A DNA stretch of 64,000 bases from G963668655 sp963668655 (lineage in GTDB: Bacteria > Myxococcota_A > SURF-8). The translations under genes were made by a program, and so were the position numbers. Of the stretch, positions 46,601 through 52,501 are shown piece after piece. A model generated the notes under the pieces. That model made no database searches and was not told where the DNA came from. It saw nothing but the letters and a program-made list of their open reading frames with translations. Position 1 is the first letter of the stretch. The number at the start of each line of letters is the position of its first letter. The stretch is taken from positions 620,001 through 684,000 of the forward strand of contig CAXXPQ010000004.1 of NCBI GenBank assembly GCA_963668655.2, written 5' to 3'.

Positions 46601-48416
46601 GGTGAGCATCGACGGCCTCGGATTGGCGAACGTGGCGGGCTCGGCGGTTCACGTGACCGGCGGGACCACGGATTCCAGGATCGAACTGACGAATCTGGAT
46701 ATCGATGGCGCGACGGACTCGGGGCTCTTCATCGATGGAGCCACGGCGGACGGGCCGGTGGCGTGTTCGCTTATCGAAGCCTACGGTTCGATATCGAACA
46801 CGGCCCTGCTGCCCGATGGCTCGGACAGCGCCGTCCGCATCGACTCGGCTTCGTCGGAGATCATTTTCCACGGCCGGATCGGCAACGATTCCGGATACCT
46901 GCTGAATTCCCTGCTGAACTCCGGTCCCGTTACGGTCACGGGAGAGAACGCCGGCGACCTGCACGACGACGGCGGCCAGGGCGTGCTTATCCAGGAAAAC
47001 AGCGGACCGGTGACCGTGGGCAACGCCCGGATCGAGAACGGACCGGCTTACGGGGTCTGGATTCTGGACGGCGGGTCCGCCATCCAGTTCCTGACTTCGG
47101 AAATCAGTCATACGGTGGGAGCCATGCCGGCCTTTGGCGTGACGAATGGAAGCGCCGATATAGGTTTCAGTGGTCCGATCTTCAACGGAAGCGCGCTCTC
47201 GAAGGTCGTGGACGTGGCGAATCTGGCCGGCGGCTCGCTTCTCTTCGATGGACCGGTCACGGCGACCGCCGGTTCGGGAATGTCGGTTACGAATACGGGC
47301 GCGAATGTCACCGTGGAAAGCCTGATGCTCGGCACTTCGGAAAGTCCGTTGCTTCAGCCGCAGGCCCTGCAACTTCTGAACAACACGCACACCCTTACCG
47401 TGAACCATCTCGCCATCAGGAATGACGACGGGGACGGTGTGTTCGCCTCGGACGCGGGTACTCTGAACATCCATGGCGGGGAATTGGGTTCCGTCGTCGC
47501 GTCGGGGGATGGCCTGGACCTTTCCACGAATACGGCGAACATGTCGGCCCGGATCGATGGACTGACCATCGATTCGCGAACTCCAGGGAACGCCGGAATT
47601 CATGCCGAGGCCGTGGGCATTTTCCAGATGACTCTGGATGTCTCCGGATGCACGCTGTCCGCCGCCGGGCACGGTGTCGATCTGCTGTCCAACGACACCG
47701 CCTTTTTGGACGCCACGTTCGATGGAACGGCCGCGCCGGTAACCTTCACCAACATCGGACAGGATGGTTTGCACGCGGAATCGCAGTTCGCCTCGAACAT
47801 GATCGTTCAGGTGAATACTTCGCAGTTCCACATGATCGGCGGCGACGCCCTGTATTTCTCGCCAAGCGCGTATTCCACCATGCAGCCCATCGTGGTCAAT
47901 TCCATGATCTCTTCGATCACGAACGAAGGCGTGGTTCTTTACGCACGGGGCGAATCCCAAACCTTCTCCCTGGCCGGCGGCAACTTCTTCACGAACATCG
48001 GTGGCGACGCCATGACGGCTTACGCCGAAGGCGGCATGGCGGGTGGGGCTCCCGTACGGATGGATGTCTATTGGGACACGAACATCCTGCATCATTCCAT
48101 GGAAGAACCCATCCTGGGACGCGGAATGTACTTCGCCGCCGACGGTGCTTCCGAACTGAACATGATCGTTAACAACAATGCGCTGGGAAGCCTGAGCTAC
48201 AACGTACACGGTGAAACCCTGCACGACGATGCGCGGCTATGCCTGGATCTGGACAACAACCGGGGCGACAACGTGGTCATCCTGGAAAAAGACGCACCGC
48301 TGAGCAGCTTCAACGTGGTGGATCTGCTGACCGTACCGGGACGGAACACCTTCCTGGATTACGACATCAATTACACGGCCCACACCAGCGTCATGTCCTG
48401 CGGCGGTGGAATCTAG
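34689..48416 (+). CDS. Giant adhesin-like lipoprotein: DGD stalk, cadherin/tandem-95 repeats, beta-helix
   Basis: About 4575 residues in one frame; AGGAGG precedes the ATG at 34689. Residues 1-21 form a lipoprotein signal (ALFVLLAVSC, Cys21). Residues ~25-175 form an acidic stalk of Asp-Gly-Asp repeats. From ~178 to ~1620 come about 13 modules of 90-115 residues of the cadherin/tandem-95 type, each starting like NDxPVAxDDPxYxxxEDT and ending like VTxTVTPVND, some with ANDSDA...LNxDGSFxYTPExDFxG blocks. The remaining ~2,900 residues are beta-helix-like. An opening that resembles a pectate-lyase entry (WYVRNDYDAS, then DRPFTTLAEAD) leads into dozens of loose repeats. The recurring pieces are NGGGIxI, FxNxxIxNP, VNGG, YxGxIxN and DxGGxGV. 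Probably outer-membrane-anchored and surface-exposed, for adhesion or matrix. The target is unknown. Confidence 0.9.
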   Translation: MKRAVWINLFLALFVLLAVSCSSSGGGDEDGDTNLPDGDKDADSVTDGDDDLPTDGDTDGDFDPDEDIDPDDDFDWDEDFDPDDDIETDGDFDWDDDIEPDEDFDWDDDVDGDTDGDIDGDADGDSDGDADGDTDGDTDGDTDGDTDGDTDGDTDGDTDGDTDGDVEPDDEPDAEEAPNEAPVIDLDGAADDPEGDVHFATEYTENGGTTAIVDPDNLTVSDPDDTMLAGAAITIDNNLDGADEFLTVDVGTRDIAVEYSEASATLTLVGAGTLEEYQALLRTAAYTNVSEDPDTTPRTLTFHVTDGENLSDPAVTTLAVISVNDPPMLDLDGEADEPGGDIDYTAAFIEDGGAVAVTDPENLLIADVDDAQIAMATITLENLADTGEEFLATSYSSVVLQDAYDPDTGVLTLTGPDTLANFQEALRNVTYRNDSQDPDETERAIVFVVNDGFDDSPAATCLLTVTALNDVPVAADDPGYSVEEDGYLLVDAVSGVLANDSDAEEDVLQAGSASDPIDGEGHVKGVLNLNADGSFEYTPEADFYGMITFTYVANDGTDDSNMATVTIAVTPVQDVPVAANDPDYATDEDTPLSVGAENGVLANDSDADKEMLQAQLMDTTPNGELILSGDGSFSYTPDPNFHGTDTFTYRASDGEDVSEIATATITVASRPDAPVAYDDAYGAMEDTALVVDAASGVLLNDEDVDEDILSAVKVSDPVDGVGAPHGTLTLNTDGSFTYQPEADFFGEVSFTYVANDGDLSSNTATVVITVAADNDTPQISPIDDRETPEDTPLDVAFSISDIDNEFGQLVVSASSSNQNLVTDDGLTLGGSEGARTLNVAPVENANSDVFGTTVITVSVNDQQGRAVAQEEFILTVTPVNDVPTLTGLEDSGMAEDTTKDFEFTIGDVETDPDSLVVTAESSDQAVVLNGDLALSGSGAERTLSVTPVLNVNGATTITVTVSDGEDFIAVPFELTVAPASDPPTITEIADILDEDAIAEDGTTGPIEFSIDDPDPGTGPADLILTVRSSDEILVPLANIVIEAPDPDQPLRTVTVTPAANNYGLVTITLRLSDVANQVEESFQIEVTPVNDRPVAADDRDYTTLEDTQLVVNAENGLLANDTDADNTDNHPETQDTLQATVLVPPASGVLNMSPDGSFTYDPAENHDQSVSFTYELTDGLSDPVTAEAVIAITPQNDRPTISDLPDVIGASAISEDGETGAIAFTVGDVETDPGSLDVWAESDNPGLVTGAGLILGGGGANRTLNVVPLANQSGLVTVTVTVSDGDLQATDTFQVEVLAVNDAPVGNADPGYTTIEDYTLTIINPANGVLANDTDIEDNALTAVLVDDAQFGTLTLHPNGTFVYIPNENFDQVDTFTYRADDGQAENNLSEVTTVTITLTPVNDAPVIEVIANQETLEDTAFGPMELIVVSDVDDDAAALTIVATSSNQDVVRDADILIEAGSTDGTRNITITPVLDANTVDDGPVVIELTVSDGEPLSDDTSFEFTVNQRNDAPTALADEYNAIGNTRLDVNATNGVLKQGEPDWDQDGDSVSVKDAPYTRATDGGGEITLNADGSFSYLPPAGERTIDTYTYEIIDDPIPGTGEALTGSAQITFNISEMVWYVRNDYDASNGPGDGRIDRPFTTLAEADIQSGENDFIYISYGTGDTTGMDEGIVLKNGQTLVGSGVDLVVNHLGVDKTLVYADDPAQYPVITNGTVDGHGIVLADDNRILGLDVEAAYANGVYGSGVSGALVMEDCSIRESGLEGLFLDNATPDADAASLTVQRTEFLLNVGGVSVNGNEGDIWILDSVFQGEAGLGLSFTNIDGNLSMAGTELTVTGGELLTLDTVNGVFDFSAAYLEGGNLGEMLPLDYGIAIAGAEGSVLFGETRVFAQDHALLVANSSASVVFAHSNSALAAYGTAIELLAASGEFSMNGGMALCAMGAGCILMNEVSSSATLTGVGIQSTQNQATLSISNSTGTIRFLGGSIDSNEDGGVHLTDVNGTVVLENAALNNSSGGGIKVIGGTGTYTFTNVSILNPALPAFSVNGGSASIVHSGQISASYGAPERAPGHPESGSLILVLNTLEGSSIEFQSPQLSVISGGIRVTDATTNLTLAGASLSMVPGDGVNITNSYGTYNLNGMSVTDASGGALVVNGGAAAVAYTGEISNGSGAMIHLTGTGGPVHVTGTGLNLNDHFGLGIRIENAGAEVSISNAVLENNGDAAVSILGSSVPVTLNGLDVINPNGTGLFVNGGAPQVVVNGGIQAAYGGAGAHLVHLIGLGAGSSVILGGDTYQSTSGNGVLVQDSETTFSVESPLRINQSTAAGIHLENATGVFNFPDAQIVEAVGPAFSANGGRQAVTYSGSIVNASDRLISVNGVNAGVGVYDFSTGTYADNGGTGIFFNDSNVDFRMNGATLQNSADMGIQAAQTSGRIEFGGTSIVNPSGNAVALQGGQLDFIYSGDVQNGSDYLLTVNGIQGVLSIGGDTIHANGGQGISIRNSELREGSLVTNARIENVTGAGILLDNVSGIARFNGARIDGASEDAFHVTGGSAEIEYNGDIANTSERLVSLTSCTGPVAVNGGTLTDEGGTGVWIDAVSAPVTISNARIANSAATGVYVRNSTATIGLSGFEIVNPTETAFRVSGSHPRIDYTGSISAAYPGSGPFLLHLDNLVSDGESPARVSFTAGHGLESVNGNGIFVADSAVDLICDATLSLTDSQDAGIHLRNAAGQFVFPSATIVNAAKQAFYAWGGEHTVQFTGRIENAADWLFAMENVEGGTYVFETGPYTSTNGKGSLFSASTVDFHAENVSIANSTVEGIAVLNVDGSIIFDNAAITNPAARAVAIYGDALDFTYNGDIQNGSEDLFYVRDLNGLLSVNGSTAVQATGGLGVKVLNSRLSEGSVFSKTHIANVADHGVFLQNVAGELSFFQSEINAAAGDAFHVDGGNAVIGYSGDIQNGDNHLLNVLSSTPESDVAVELEMTGNLVDNGGLGVRFDSFTGSAVLDGVSLQNGSAAEASLLVENSYGSVFLTNASIQNPGQTAVRVEGSGPDLEYEGTIVANYGGGGGAGRGGADYMLHALDLSGGGLNFSGANLEQTNGGGIRIERVDAEIGFQAGTTTIRDSQAHGVYIDTFAGTMLLENMNLDESVADALFVQNITGSAEFYGAIDNRSGYLLNMQSGDGEFMLGGEGVTDDGGSGVLFQDFDGYCGIGNVAVQNGVGDGVRINGGNGYVELYDVNVNDVANTAFHVQGPSTTQVYLEGGAISSTTDYLLRIDQYTSSMEAYETVWNTTDGEGILITNSRAMVGLFSDEGSTLSGFDNHGITLENLSGEYIFGGINLRNTDGTAHAALNVQGGNELFLLYMIGTMENTGGSYLASIRNVGEGEIDLGEGHLDLGGKGMLIENSNCMYDMASSLFLNSAGPAIQVLGGGAMVSLEGMQIIDPIGSALRFDGANGRIYFNGGIDNGPAYLAHVTNTTGPVEIVGMSEYALYDDEGTGVLLDSTQEAVTLRDASIEGGGGVVLNGVSAPVLLGNVMVEGSAQDGLHVEGSDAGEGLLLQAEDSSFRNNTDNGVDILSSTGFLAFNNVAIESNAGQGHAFQLYGGGAGVDYTGTIQNFSNRMLYLRQPSAPLAFHPSELLRGDSFIDTGAEGILVEDAMADVSVQGGRITGATGDAIRVMNGTAGSIDFSDMEIIGGAANGLNVSGDGDVVRVDGVSYQGHIENTAAAAVFSANSEADLNFEGVIVNDSGRMIDLQNVAGSSIFTGKESGDLSGDGGNGIYLSQASGAVTVTNASLNNIDGRALAVHDSAGTMIFNTLRIAAPTGEGVYTDTTSGLLTFNDLQINEALLDGLKMVDPSGAEDAAVFNRPAIFGCTGGGVLIDGGTASVTFNDASISDCDGTAFAVLDSSADVEYVGTMDNSTGKLAMLDTVSGEVVLAGPENGTAPFFNSANEPGIYNAEGVFVMSSGGPVSIDGLGLANVAGSAVHVTGGTTDSRIELTNLDIDGATDSGLFIDGATADGPVACSLIEAYGSISNTALLPDGSDSAVRIDSASSEIIFHGRIGNDSGYLLNSLLNSGPVTVTGENAGDLHDDGGQGVLIQENSGPVTVGNARIENGPAYGVWILDGGSAIQFLTSEISHTVGAMPAFGVTNGSADIGFSGPIFNGSALSKVVDVANLAGGSLLFDGPVTATAGSGMSVTNTGANVTVESLMLGTSESPLLQPQALQLLNNTHTLTVNHLAIRNDDGDGVFASDAGTLNIHGGELGSVVASGDGLDLSTNTANMSARIDGLTIDSRTPGNAGIHAEAVGIFQMTLDVSGCTLSAAGHGVDLLSNDTAFLDATFDGTAAPVTFTNIGQDGLHAESQFASNMIVQVNTSQFHMIGGDALYFSPSAYSTMQPIVVNSMISSITNEGVVLYARGESQTFSLAGGNFFTNIGGDAMTAYAEGGMAGGAPVRMDVYWDTNILHHSMEEPILGRGMYFAADGASELNMIVNNNALGSLSYNVHGETLHDDARLCLDLDNNRGDNVVILEKDAPLSSFNVVDLLTVPGRNTFLDYDINYTAHTSVMSCGGGI
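35019..35186 (+). repeat. Short tandem repeat (about 12 bp unit) coding for Asp-Gly-Asp-Thr
   Basis: About 14 copies of a GACGGCGAYACS-type 12-mer in frame with the giant lipoprotein (residues ~111-166), encoding DGDT/DGDA/DGDS units. Copies differ mainly at third codon positions. Length variation by slippage is likely between strains. The acidic repeat may bind calcium. Confidence 0.88.
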
Positions 48417-48440
48417 CTCGTCGGGAACTCATGGAGAAAA

Positions 48441-48475
48441 AAAGGCCGCCGGTCGGAGGATCGGCGGCCTTTTCC
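48441..48475 (+). terminator. Rho-independent terminator after the giant lipoprotein gene
   Basis: AAAGGCCGCCG (48441-48451) pairs perfectly with CGGCGGCCTTT (48462-48472), followed by a T-rich tract, 25 bp after the stop codon. Confidence 0.9.
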
Positions 48476-48495
48476 TTTTGGAGGAATGCACCATT

Positions 48496-48713
48496 TCATT
48501 GCGGATCGTACCAGATCGGCGAGGTCCAGGCCCGTTCCTGCACGGTCAGGGCTACGCTTCCGTCCGAGCAGGCGTCCGGACGTTCGGCGCCGGAAAACGA
48601 ATTGCAGTCGTAGGCCGCCCAACGGCAGCGCGGATTTTCGATGACGCGCAGGTAGTAGAAGGCCGGTTCTTCGGGATCGAAATCCGGGTCCGTCCATACT
48701 GATCCTCCCCGGA
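48496..48713 (-). pseudogene. C-terminal fragment of a DUF3604 protein
   Basis: On the minus strand this stretch reads VWTDPDFDPEEPAFYYLRV, then IENPRCRWAAYDCN, a Cys-containing loop, and VQERAWTSPIWYDP followed by a stop. That is the typical C-terminus of DUF3604 proteins (FYY-RV-ENP-CRW, QERAW-SPIWY). Full-length members are about 600-700 residues; only ~70 remain, with no start or N-terminal part. The homology ends at about 48700-48713, where sequence of a different character begins, so the gene was cut by an insertion or deletion. It marks the chromosomal side of the rearranged region. Confidence 0.75.
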
Positions 48714-49248
48714 AAGAGTGGACACCCAGGTCCCCTTAACGAACGCTTTTTATAGCTGAATCGGTCCGTCGATGGGGGCGAGCCAAAGCCCTGGTTAACG
48801 AGGATATGGAGTAGTTTCGGGGATTGCTTTTCGAGAGAGGTCGGGAACTCAGGTCATTCCGGGCAATTGACGCGAAACTCTCCGTTCATGAATCGGTTGA
48901 AACGCGACCGGGCCTAACCGGATATGTGCCGGTTGTGGTCTGGCGCGGTGGTTTTCAAGGACAAACCCTTTCATAATCCGGTGGACACCCGTCAGGATGG
49001 GCCGATTTCCATAAAGCGCTTCAAGAAAACCTCGCCCTGGAGTCGAGCAAGCTGGAAGCCGCATGGTTCGCCCGGCCCGCAGGCCATACCGAGACGACTG
49101 GTCACCGGAGACATGAGGGCGACAAGCTTCTTCCGGCCAATCAAATCGCCTTCCGGCCAAGCCCAAACCACATCGAGGGCGCACCATGTCCTGTCCCCGC
49201 CTTGCCGTCCGGGTAGTGGTTTTCTCCTTGGTTCGCATCCTTGATCCT
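48714..49248. other. Non-coding or decayed stretch at the edge of the accessory region
   Basis: About 535 bp with no gene I can name. Short frames on both strands have no recognisable family. GTGGACACCC occurs near 48718 and near 48981, which may be mobile-element ends. GTCGGGAACTCA at about 48840 repeats a 12-mer found just after the giant gene (48419). Probably remnants of mobile DNA. Confidence 0.4.
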
Positions 49249-49458
49249 TCAGGCGGCTTTCTGGTTCGTCTCGACTTGGTAGCCGTTCAACATGCCGCCC
49301 GCGAACTCGATCCGCCGCAGCTTCCGGTCTTTGTAGTCCGCCAAGCGCACGACATCGGCCTTCCGGTGGCCTGAAGCATACTCGGCGGGAGTCATCCCGT
49401 CTCTCTGGAGGATCTGGGCGGGCTCACGCCGAGGCTGGCGAAGGAACTCTGCGAACAA
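49249..49458 (-). pseudogene. Short gene fragment of unknown family
   Basis: A 69-codon open stretch whose C-terminal two thirds look protein-like (GMTPAEYASGHRKADVV, RLADYKDRKLRRIEF, GYQVETNQKAA), with a basic, polar composition suggesting a nucleic-acid-binding protein or transposase tail. It overlaps the antisense fragment at 49402-49809, so only part of each is genuine. No complete gene is present. Family not recognised. Confidence 0.35.
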
Positions 49459-49809
49459 GGCTGGTGGTCGCCTGATGCACGGTTTCTACTTTGCGCCAAC
49501 ATGAGTCTGGCCGAGTTGATTACGATCCCTTTCTTTCGTCGGCTGAGGAAAATTCTCACCGAAATTCAGGATTAAAAAGGCGCACCGATGACGGCCGCCG
49601 GCAACCTGACCCGAGACTCCGTTTCCAGAATGATCGAGGTCTTTGAACTGACCGATGGCGAACGTCGCGATCTCCACGCCTATCGAAAAGTGATCAATGA
49701 AGAAGATTTCTGGACGCTGCACATCATCCGCGTGATTTGTGAAGTTGGCGGCTTGATCCGCAAATACAAGAAGAACTTTCACGTCACGAAGAAGACTGCA
49801 ACTCTCTTA
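49402..49809 (+). pseudogene. Broken gene with internal stop, interrupted by the IS630 element
   Basis: One frame reads SLEDLGGLTPRLAKELCEQG, WWSPDARFLLCANMS, FFRRLRKILTEIQD, then an in-frame TAA at 49573-49575. It continues KGAPMTAAGNLTRDSVSRMI, a helical stretch, WTLHIIRVICEVGGLIRKYK and VTKKTATLL, where the IS element begins. The TAAGNL - hydrophobic helix - GLIRK - LTKKG order resembles the C-terminal part of plasmid/phage-associated proteins found with the pRiA4b ORF-3 group, a tentative match. The premature stop (one base from a Glu codon) and the insertion show that it is not functional. The N-terminus is missing. Confidence 0.5.
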
Positions 49810-50923
49810 TTAACCCGGCAAAAATACAATATCGTATTGAGCGCGTTTGATGTATACTGAATGCATGAATCATGACAACCGCAGTTTGAGTGACGACGTA
49901 CTGTACGATCTGCGCAGGCGGGCGGTGCGTCTGAAGGAAAAGGGGCTGACACACCAGGCCGTTGCAGACACGTTTCAAGTGGGTGAATCCACCGTCCGGA
50001 AATGGTGGGCGCTTTATCGCAAAGGAGGAATGAAAGCGCTGAAGCCCGCTCGAAAAGGCTGCAAGCCAGGCCAACACCGTCACCTGAATCCCGAACAGGA
50101 AGCGGAAATCCGCGACCTGATCGAAGAAAAAACGCCGGACCAGTTGAAACTGGGCTTCGCTTTGTGGACACGCCGCGCCGTGGTGGAGTTGATTCGTGAA
50201 CGTCTCGGTTTTTCGATGCCGATTCGCACGGTGGGGGAATACCTGAAGCGCTGGGGATTTACGCCGCAGAAGCCGTTGAAGCGGGCCTACGAGCAGAATC
50301 CGAAGGCGGTGCGGCGCTGGCTGGACGACGAATACCCGGCGATTCAGGCTCGCGCCAAGGCGGAAGGGGTCGAGATTCACTGGGCGGATGAGACGGGGCT
50401 TCGTTCGGACAGTCAGCACGGCCGCTCTTACGCTCCCAAAGGCGAGACGCCGGTGATCCATTTGAACGCCAAGCGAAAAAGCGCGAGCCTGATTTCTTCC
50501 GTGACGAATCAGGGCAAGGTGCGTTTCATGATCTATGACAAAGCCATGAATGCCCAGTTACTCATCACGTTTTTCGAGCGGCTGATCAAGGATGCCGGCC
50601 GGAAGATCTTCGTGATCCTGGACAACCTGCGTGTGCATCACGCAAAGGTTGTGAAGGAGTGGCTGGCCGAACATGTAGAAGAAATCGAGGTGTTTCACCT
50701 GCCGTCGTATTCGCCGGAATTGAATCCGGACGAGTTATTGAACTGCGATCTGAAGGCGGGTGTGCATTCCGGGCCGCCCGCGAGGAATGAAAAGCAATTG
50801 AAGAAGAAGATTCTGTCCCACATGCGGATGCTGCAGAAACGACCGAGCCGCGTAAGGAAATACTTCAAACATGGCAAGGTGAAGTATGCCGCGTAAGGCG
50901 CTAACTTATGATTGCCGGGTTAA
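49810..50923 (+). mobile_element. IS630-family insertion sequence, apparently complete
   Basis: 1114 bp bounded by perfect 12-bp inverted repeats (TTAACCCGGCAA at 49810-49821 and its complement at 50912-50923). TA dinucleotides on both sides (49808-49809, 50924-50925) fit the TA target duplication of this family. It contains one full transposase gene and interrupts an already broken gene. Confidence 0.93.
49865..50896 (+). CDS. IS630-family transposase
   Basis: 343 residues from the ATG at 49865 (another ATG 18 bp upstream is possible). An N-terminal helix-turn-helix (AVADTFQVGESTVRKWWALY) and linker precede the DDE core. The core shows WADETGLRSD (first Asp), KIFVILDNLRVHHA (second Asp) and LPSYSPELNPDELLN (Glu), all intact. 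It cuts and pastes the surrounding element into TA sites. The frame is uninterrupted, so the element may still be mobile. Confidence 0.95.
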   Translation: MNHDNRSLSDDVLYDLRRRAVRLKEKGLTHQAVADTFQVGESTVRKWWALYRKGGMKALKPARKGCKPGQHRHLNPEQEAEIRDLIEEKTPDQLKLGFALWTRRAVVELIRERLGFSMPIRTVGEYLKRWGFTPQKPLKRAYEQNPKAVRRWLDDEYPAIQARAKAEGVEIHWADETGLRSDSQHGRSYAPKGETPVIHLNAKRKSASLISSVTNQGKVRFMIYDKAMNAQLLITFFERLIKDAGRKIFVILDNLRVHHAKVVKEWLAEHVEEIEVFHLPSYSPELNPDELLNCDLKAGVHSGPPARNEKQLKKKILSHMRMLQKRPSRVRKYFKHGKVKYAA

Positions 50924-50925
50924 TA

Positions 50926-51121
50926 GTATTGCAGGTTATTATTGTTGTTGAGTTGTCTTCGTGCTAATCTCCAGTTCAGCATTTCTATTGAAAAGAAACG
51001 CTATATCGAAATTGATCGTTACAAATCCTTTTCCCAAGCTGCACGGACTCTTACTGCTTGTAAAGATGGCTATGATTCAAACCTTGAACAGAATGGCGAC
51101 TCAGTATATGTGAGGAAGTAA
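50926..51121 (+). pseudogene. Short open stretch after the IS element, unknown
   Basis: After the IS, a frame ending at TAA 51119-51121 contains a protein-like tail: LRANLQFSISIEKKRYIEID, then RYKSFSQAARTLTACKDGYD and LEQNGDSVYVRK. It has no start of its own and does not continue the frame left of the IS. It looks like the C-terminal remnant of another gene. Family not recognised. Confidence 0.35.
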
Positions 51122-51124
51122 GGT

Positions 51125-51259
51125 ATGAAACCACAAGACATACGCTACGATCTGAAAGTCAAGTTTCAGGCCGCCCAACTCATCGAAGAATCAGAATCGT
51201 ATCATCGTGCCAAGCAACTCACTCCCGGCAGCAAGCAGCAGGCCTTACACAATGGATAG
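51125..51259 (+). CDS. Small ORF (44 aa), possibly a truncated N-terminus
   Basis: MKPQDIRYDLKVKFQAAQLI continues to SESYHRAKQLTPGSKQQALHNG and a stop that overlaps the MFS start region. The middle faintly resembles the N-terminus of class-III aminotransferases (YERAKxLIPGG), so it may be a 5' remnant cut off by the joining of the MFS gene. It begins 3 bp after the previous stop, without a convincing ribosome-binding site. Low confidence that it is expressed. Confidence 0.3.
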   Translation: MKPQDIRYDLKVKFQAAQLIEESESYHRAKQLTPGSKQQALHNG

Positions 51260-52496
51260 TAGTCAGCGCAAAGTGCGAACTGCCTCAATCTCGCCAGTCT
51301 GCGATCACAAAGACTCGGTGGTGACAAAGGTGGGGTTTAACAGGAACGTCTTTTTTGCCGGGCTGGTCAGCTTCCTGACGGACACATCCACAAAGATGGT
51401 TTACTCGATCATGCCCCTTTTCCTGATGTCCATCGGTGCGTCGAAGACCACGCTGTCTATAATCGAAGGCATCGCGGAGGGCACGGCAGCCTTGGTCAAG
51501 ACCGGATCCGGCTTCTGGAGTGACAAGATCGGCAAGAACAAACCCTTCATGGCGGTCGGCTACTCGATTACGGCAATCGTAACACCGGTCTACGCGGCGG
51601 TCACCTCGCCATTACAGGTGCTCGCACTACGCTTTATCGAGCGGTTCGGAAAGGGAGTGCGAACCGCCCCCCGCGATAGCCTTGTAGCAGGTTCTGCAGA
51701 GAAGGGAGATGCCGGACGCAGCTTCGGCTTACACAAAGCCATGGACAACGCCGGTGCGATCGTCGGACCTTTGCTTGCCTTTGGGGTTCTGATGGTAGTC
51801 CCTGGAGATTACAGAACGGTTTTCCTGTTGGCTACGATCCCGGCAGTACTAGGTGTGGTTACGATCCTTGTCCTAATCAAGGACGTCTCCAAGCCGAAAG
51901 AAAGCCTATACGCCAAATTCAGCTTCCGGGACTTTCCGAAGAGATACTACCTACTGCTCGGAATTATTTTCCTGTTCACCTTGGGCAACTCTACCGACGC
52001 TTTGCTGATCGTCAAAGCCAACGAGGTCGGCGTGAAGGTCACATACATCCCGCTAGTATATCTACTGTTCAATGCTGTATCGGTTCTATTTGCCATTCCC
52101 TTCGGGAAGGTCTCGGACAAAATCGGGAGGGAAAGAGTTCTGGTGTTCGGTTACCTGGTGTACGCCGTCGTCTACTTCGGTTTTGGGTATACCCGCGATG
52201 TCCGCGCGATTATCGGGCTGTTCGCGATGTATGGTCTGTACTCCGCGGCCACCGACGGCATCCAGAAAGCCTTCGTGTCCGACCTTATGGACGAAAACAA
52301 GCGAGGCACCGGCCTTGGCATTTACAACGCAATGCTTGGCCTGACGCTCCTACCTGCAAGCATCATCGCCGGTATTCTGTATGACCGGGTGGACTCAAAC
52401 GTCCCCTTCTACTTCGGCTCTGCCACCGCGGTCACAGCCTCTCTTCTGATGGCTGTGTTCTTCCACACAAATCACCGGGATTCCGTAAAACAGTGA
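51252..52496 (+). CDS. MFS transporter
   Basis: About 414 residues with some 12 hydrophobic helices. The opening (FNRNVFFAGLVSFLTDTSTK, then YSIMPLFLMSIGASKT) and the motif GSGFWSDKIGKNKPF after helix 2 are those of drug/metabolite MFS exporters in which an LTDxSxEMxYPLLPLFL opening is usual. RFIERFGKGVRTAPRDSLVA follows in the A-motif/helix-4 region, with a second SDKIGRERVLVFG motif mid-protein. The start is uncertain: the ATG at 51252 overlaps the small ORF, and a GTG near 51320 would also fit. Codon use is less GC-rich than in the left part of the window. Substrate unknown; it ends 5 bp before the end of the convergent DUF2958 gene. Confidence 0.85.
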   Translation: MDSSQRKVRTASISPVCDHKDSVVTKVGFNRNVFFAGLVSFLTDTSTKMVYSIMPLFLMSIGASKTTLSIIEGIAEGTAALVKTGSGFWSDKIGKNKPFMAVGYSITAIVTPVYAAVTSPLQVLALRFIERFGKGVRTAPRDSLVAGSAEKGDAGRSFGLHKAMDNAGAIVGPLLAFGVLMVVPGDYRTVFLLATIPAVLGVVTILVLIKDVSKPKESLYAKFSFRDFPKRYYLLLGIIFLFTLGNSTDALLIVKANEVGVKVTYIPLVYLLFNAVSVLFAIPFGKVSDKIGRERVLVFGYLVYAVVYFGFGYTRDVRAIIGLFAMYGLYSAATDGIQKAFVSDLMDENKRGTGLGIYNAMLGLTLLPASIIAGILYDRVDSNVPFYFGSATAVTASLLMAVFFHTNHRDSVKQ

Positions 52497-52501
52497 CCCT
52501 C

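Noticed and set aside
48849..49238. Open frames on both strands right of the DUF3604 relic
   Set aside because: Neither translation resembles a known family and both are Arg/Pro-rich; treated as decayed DNA.
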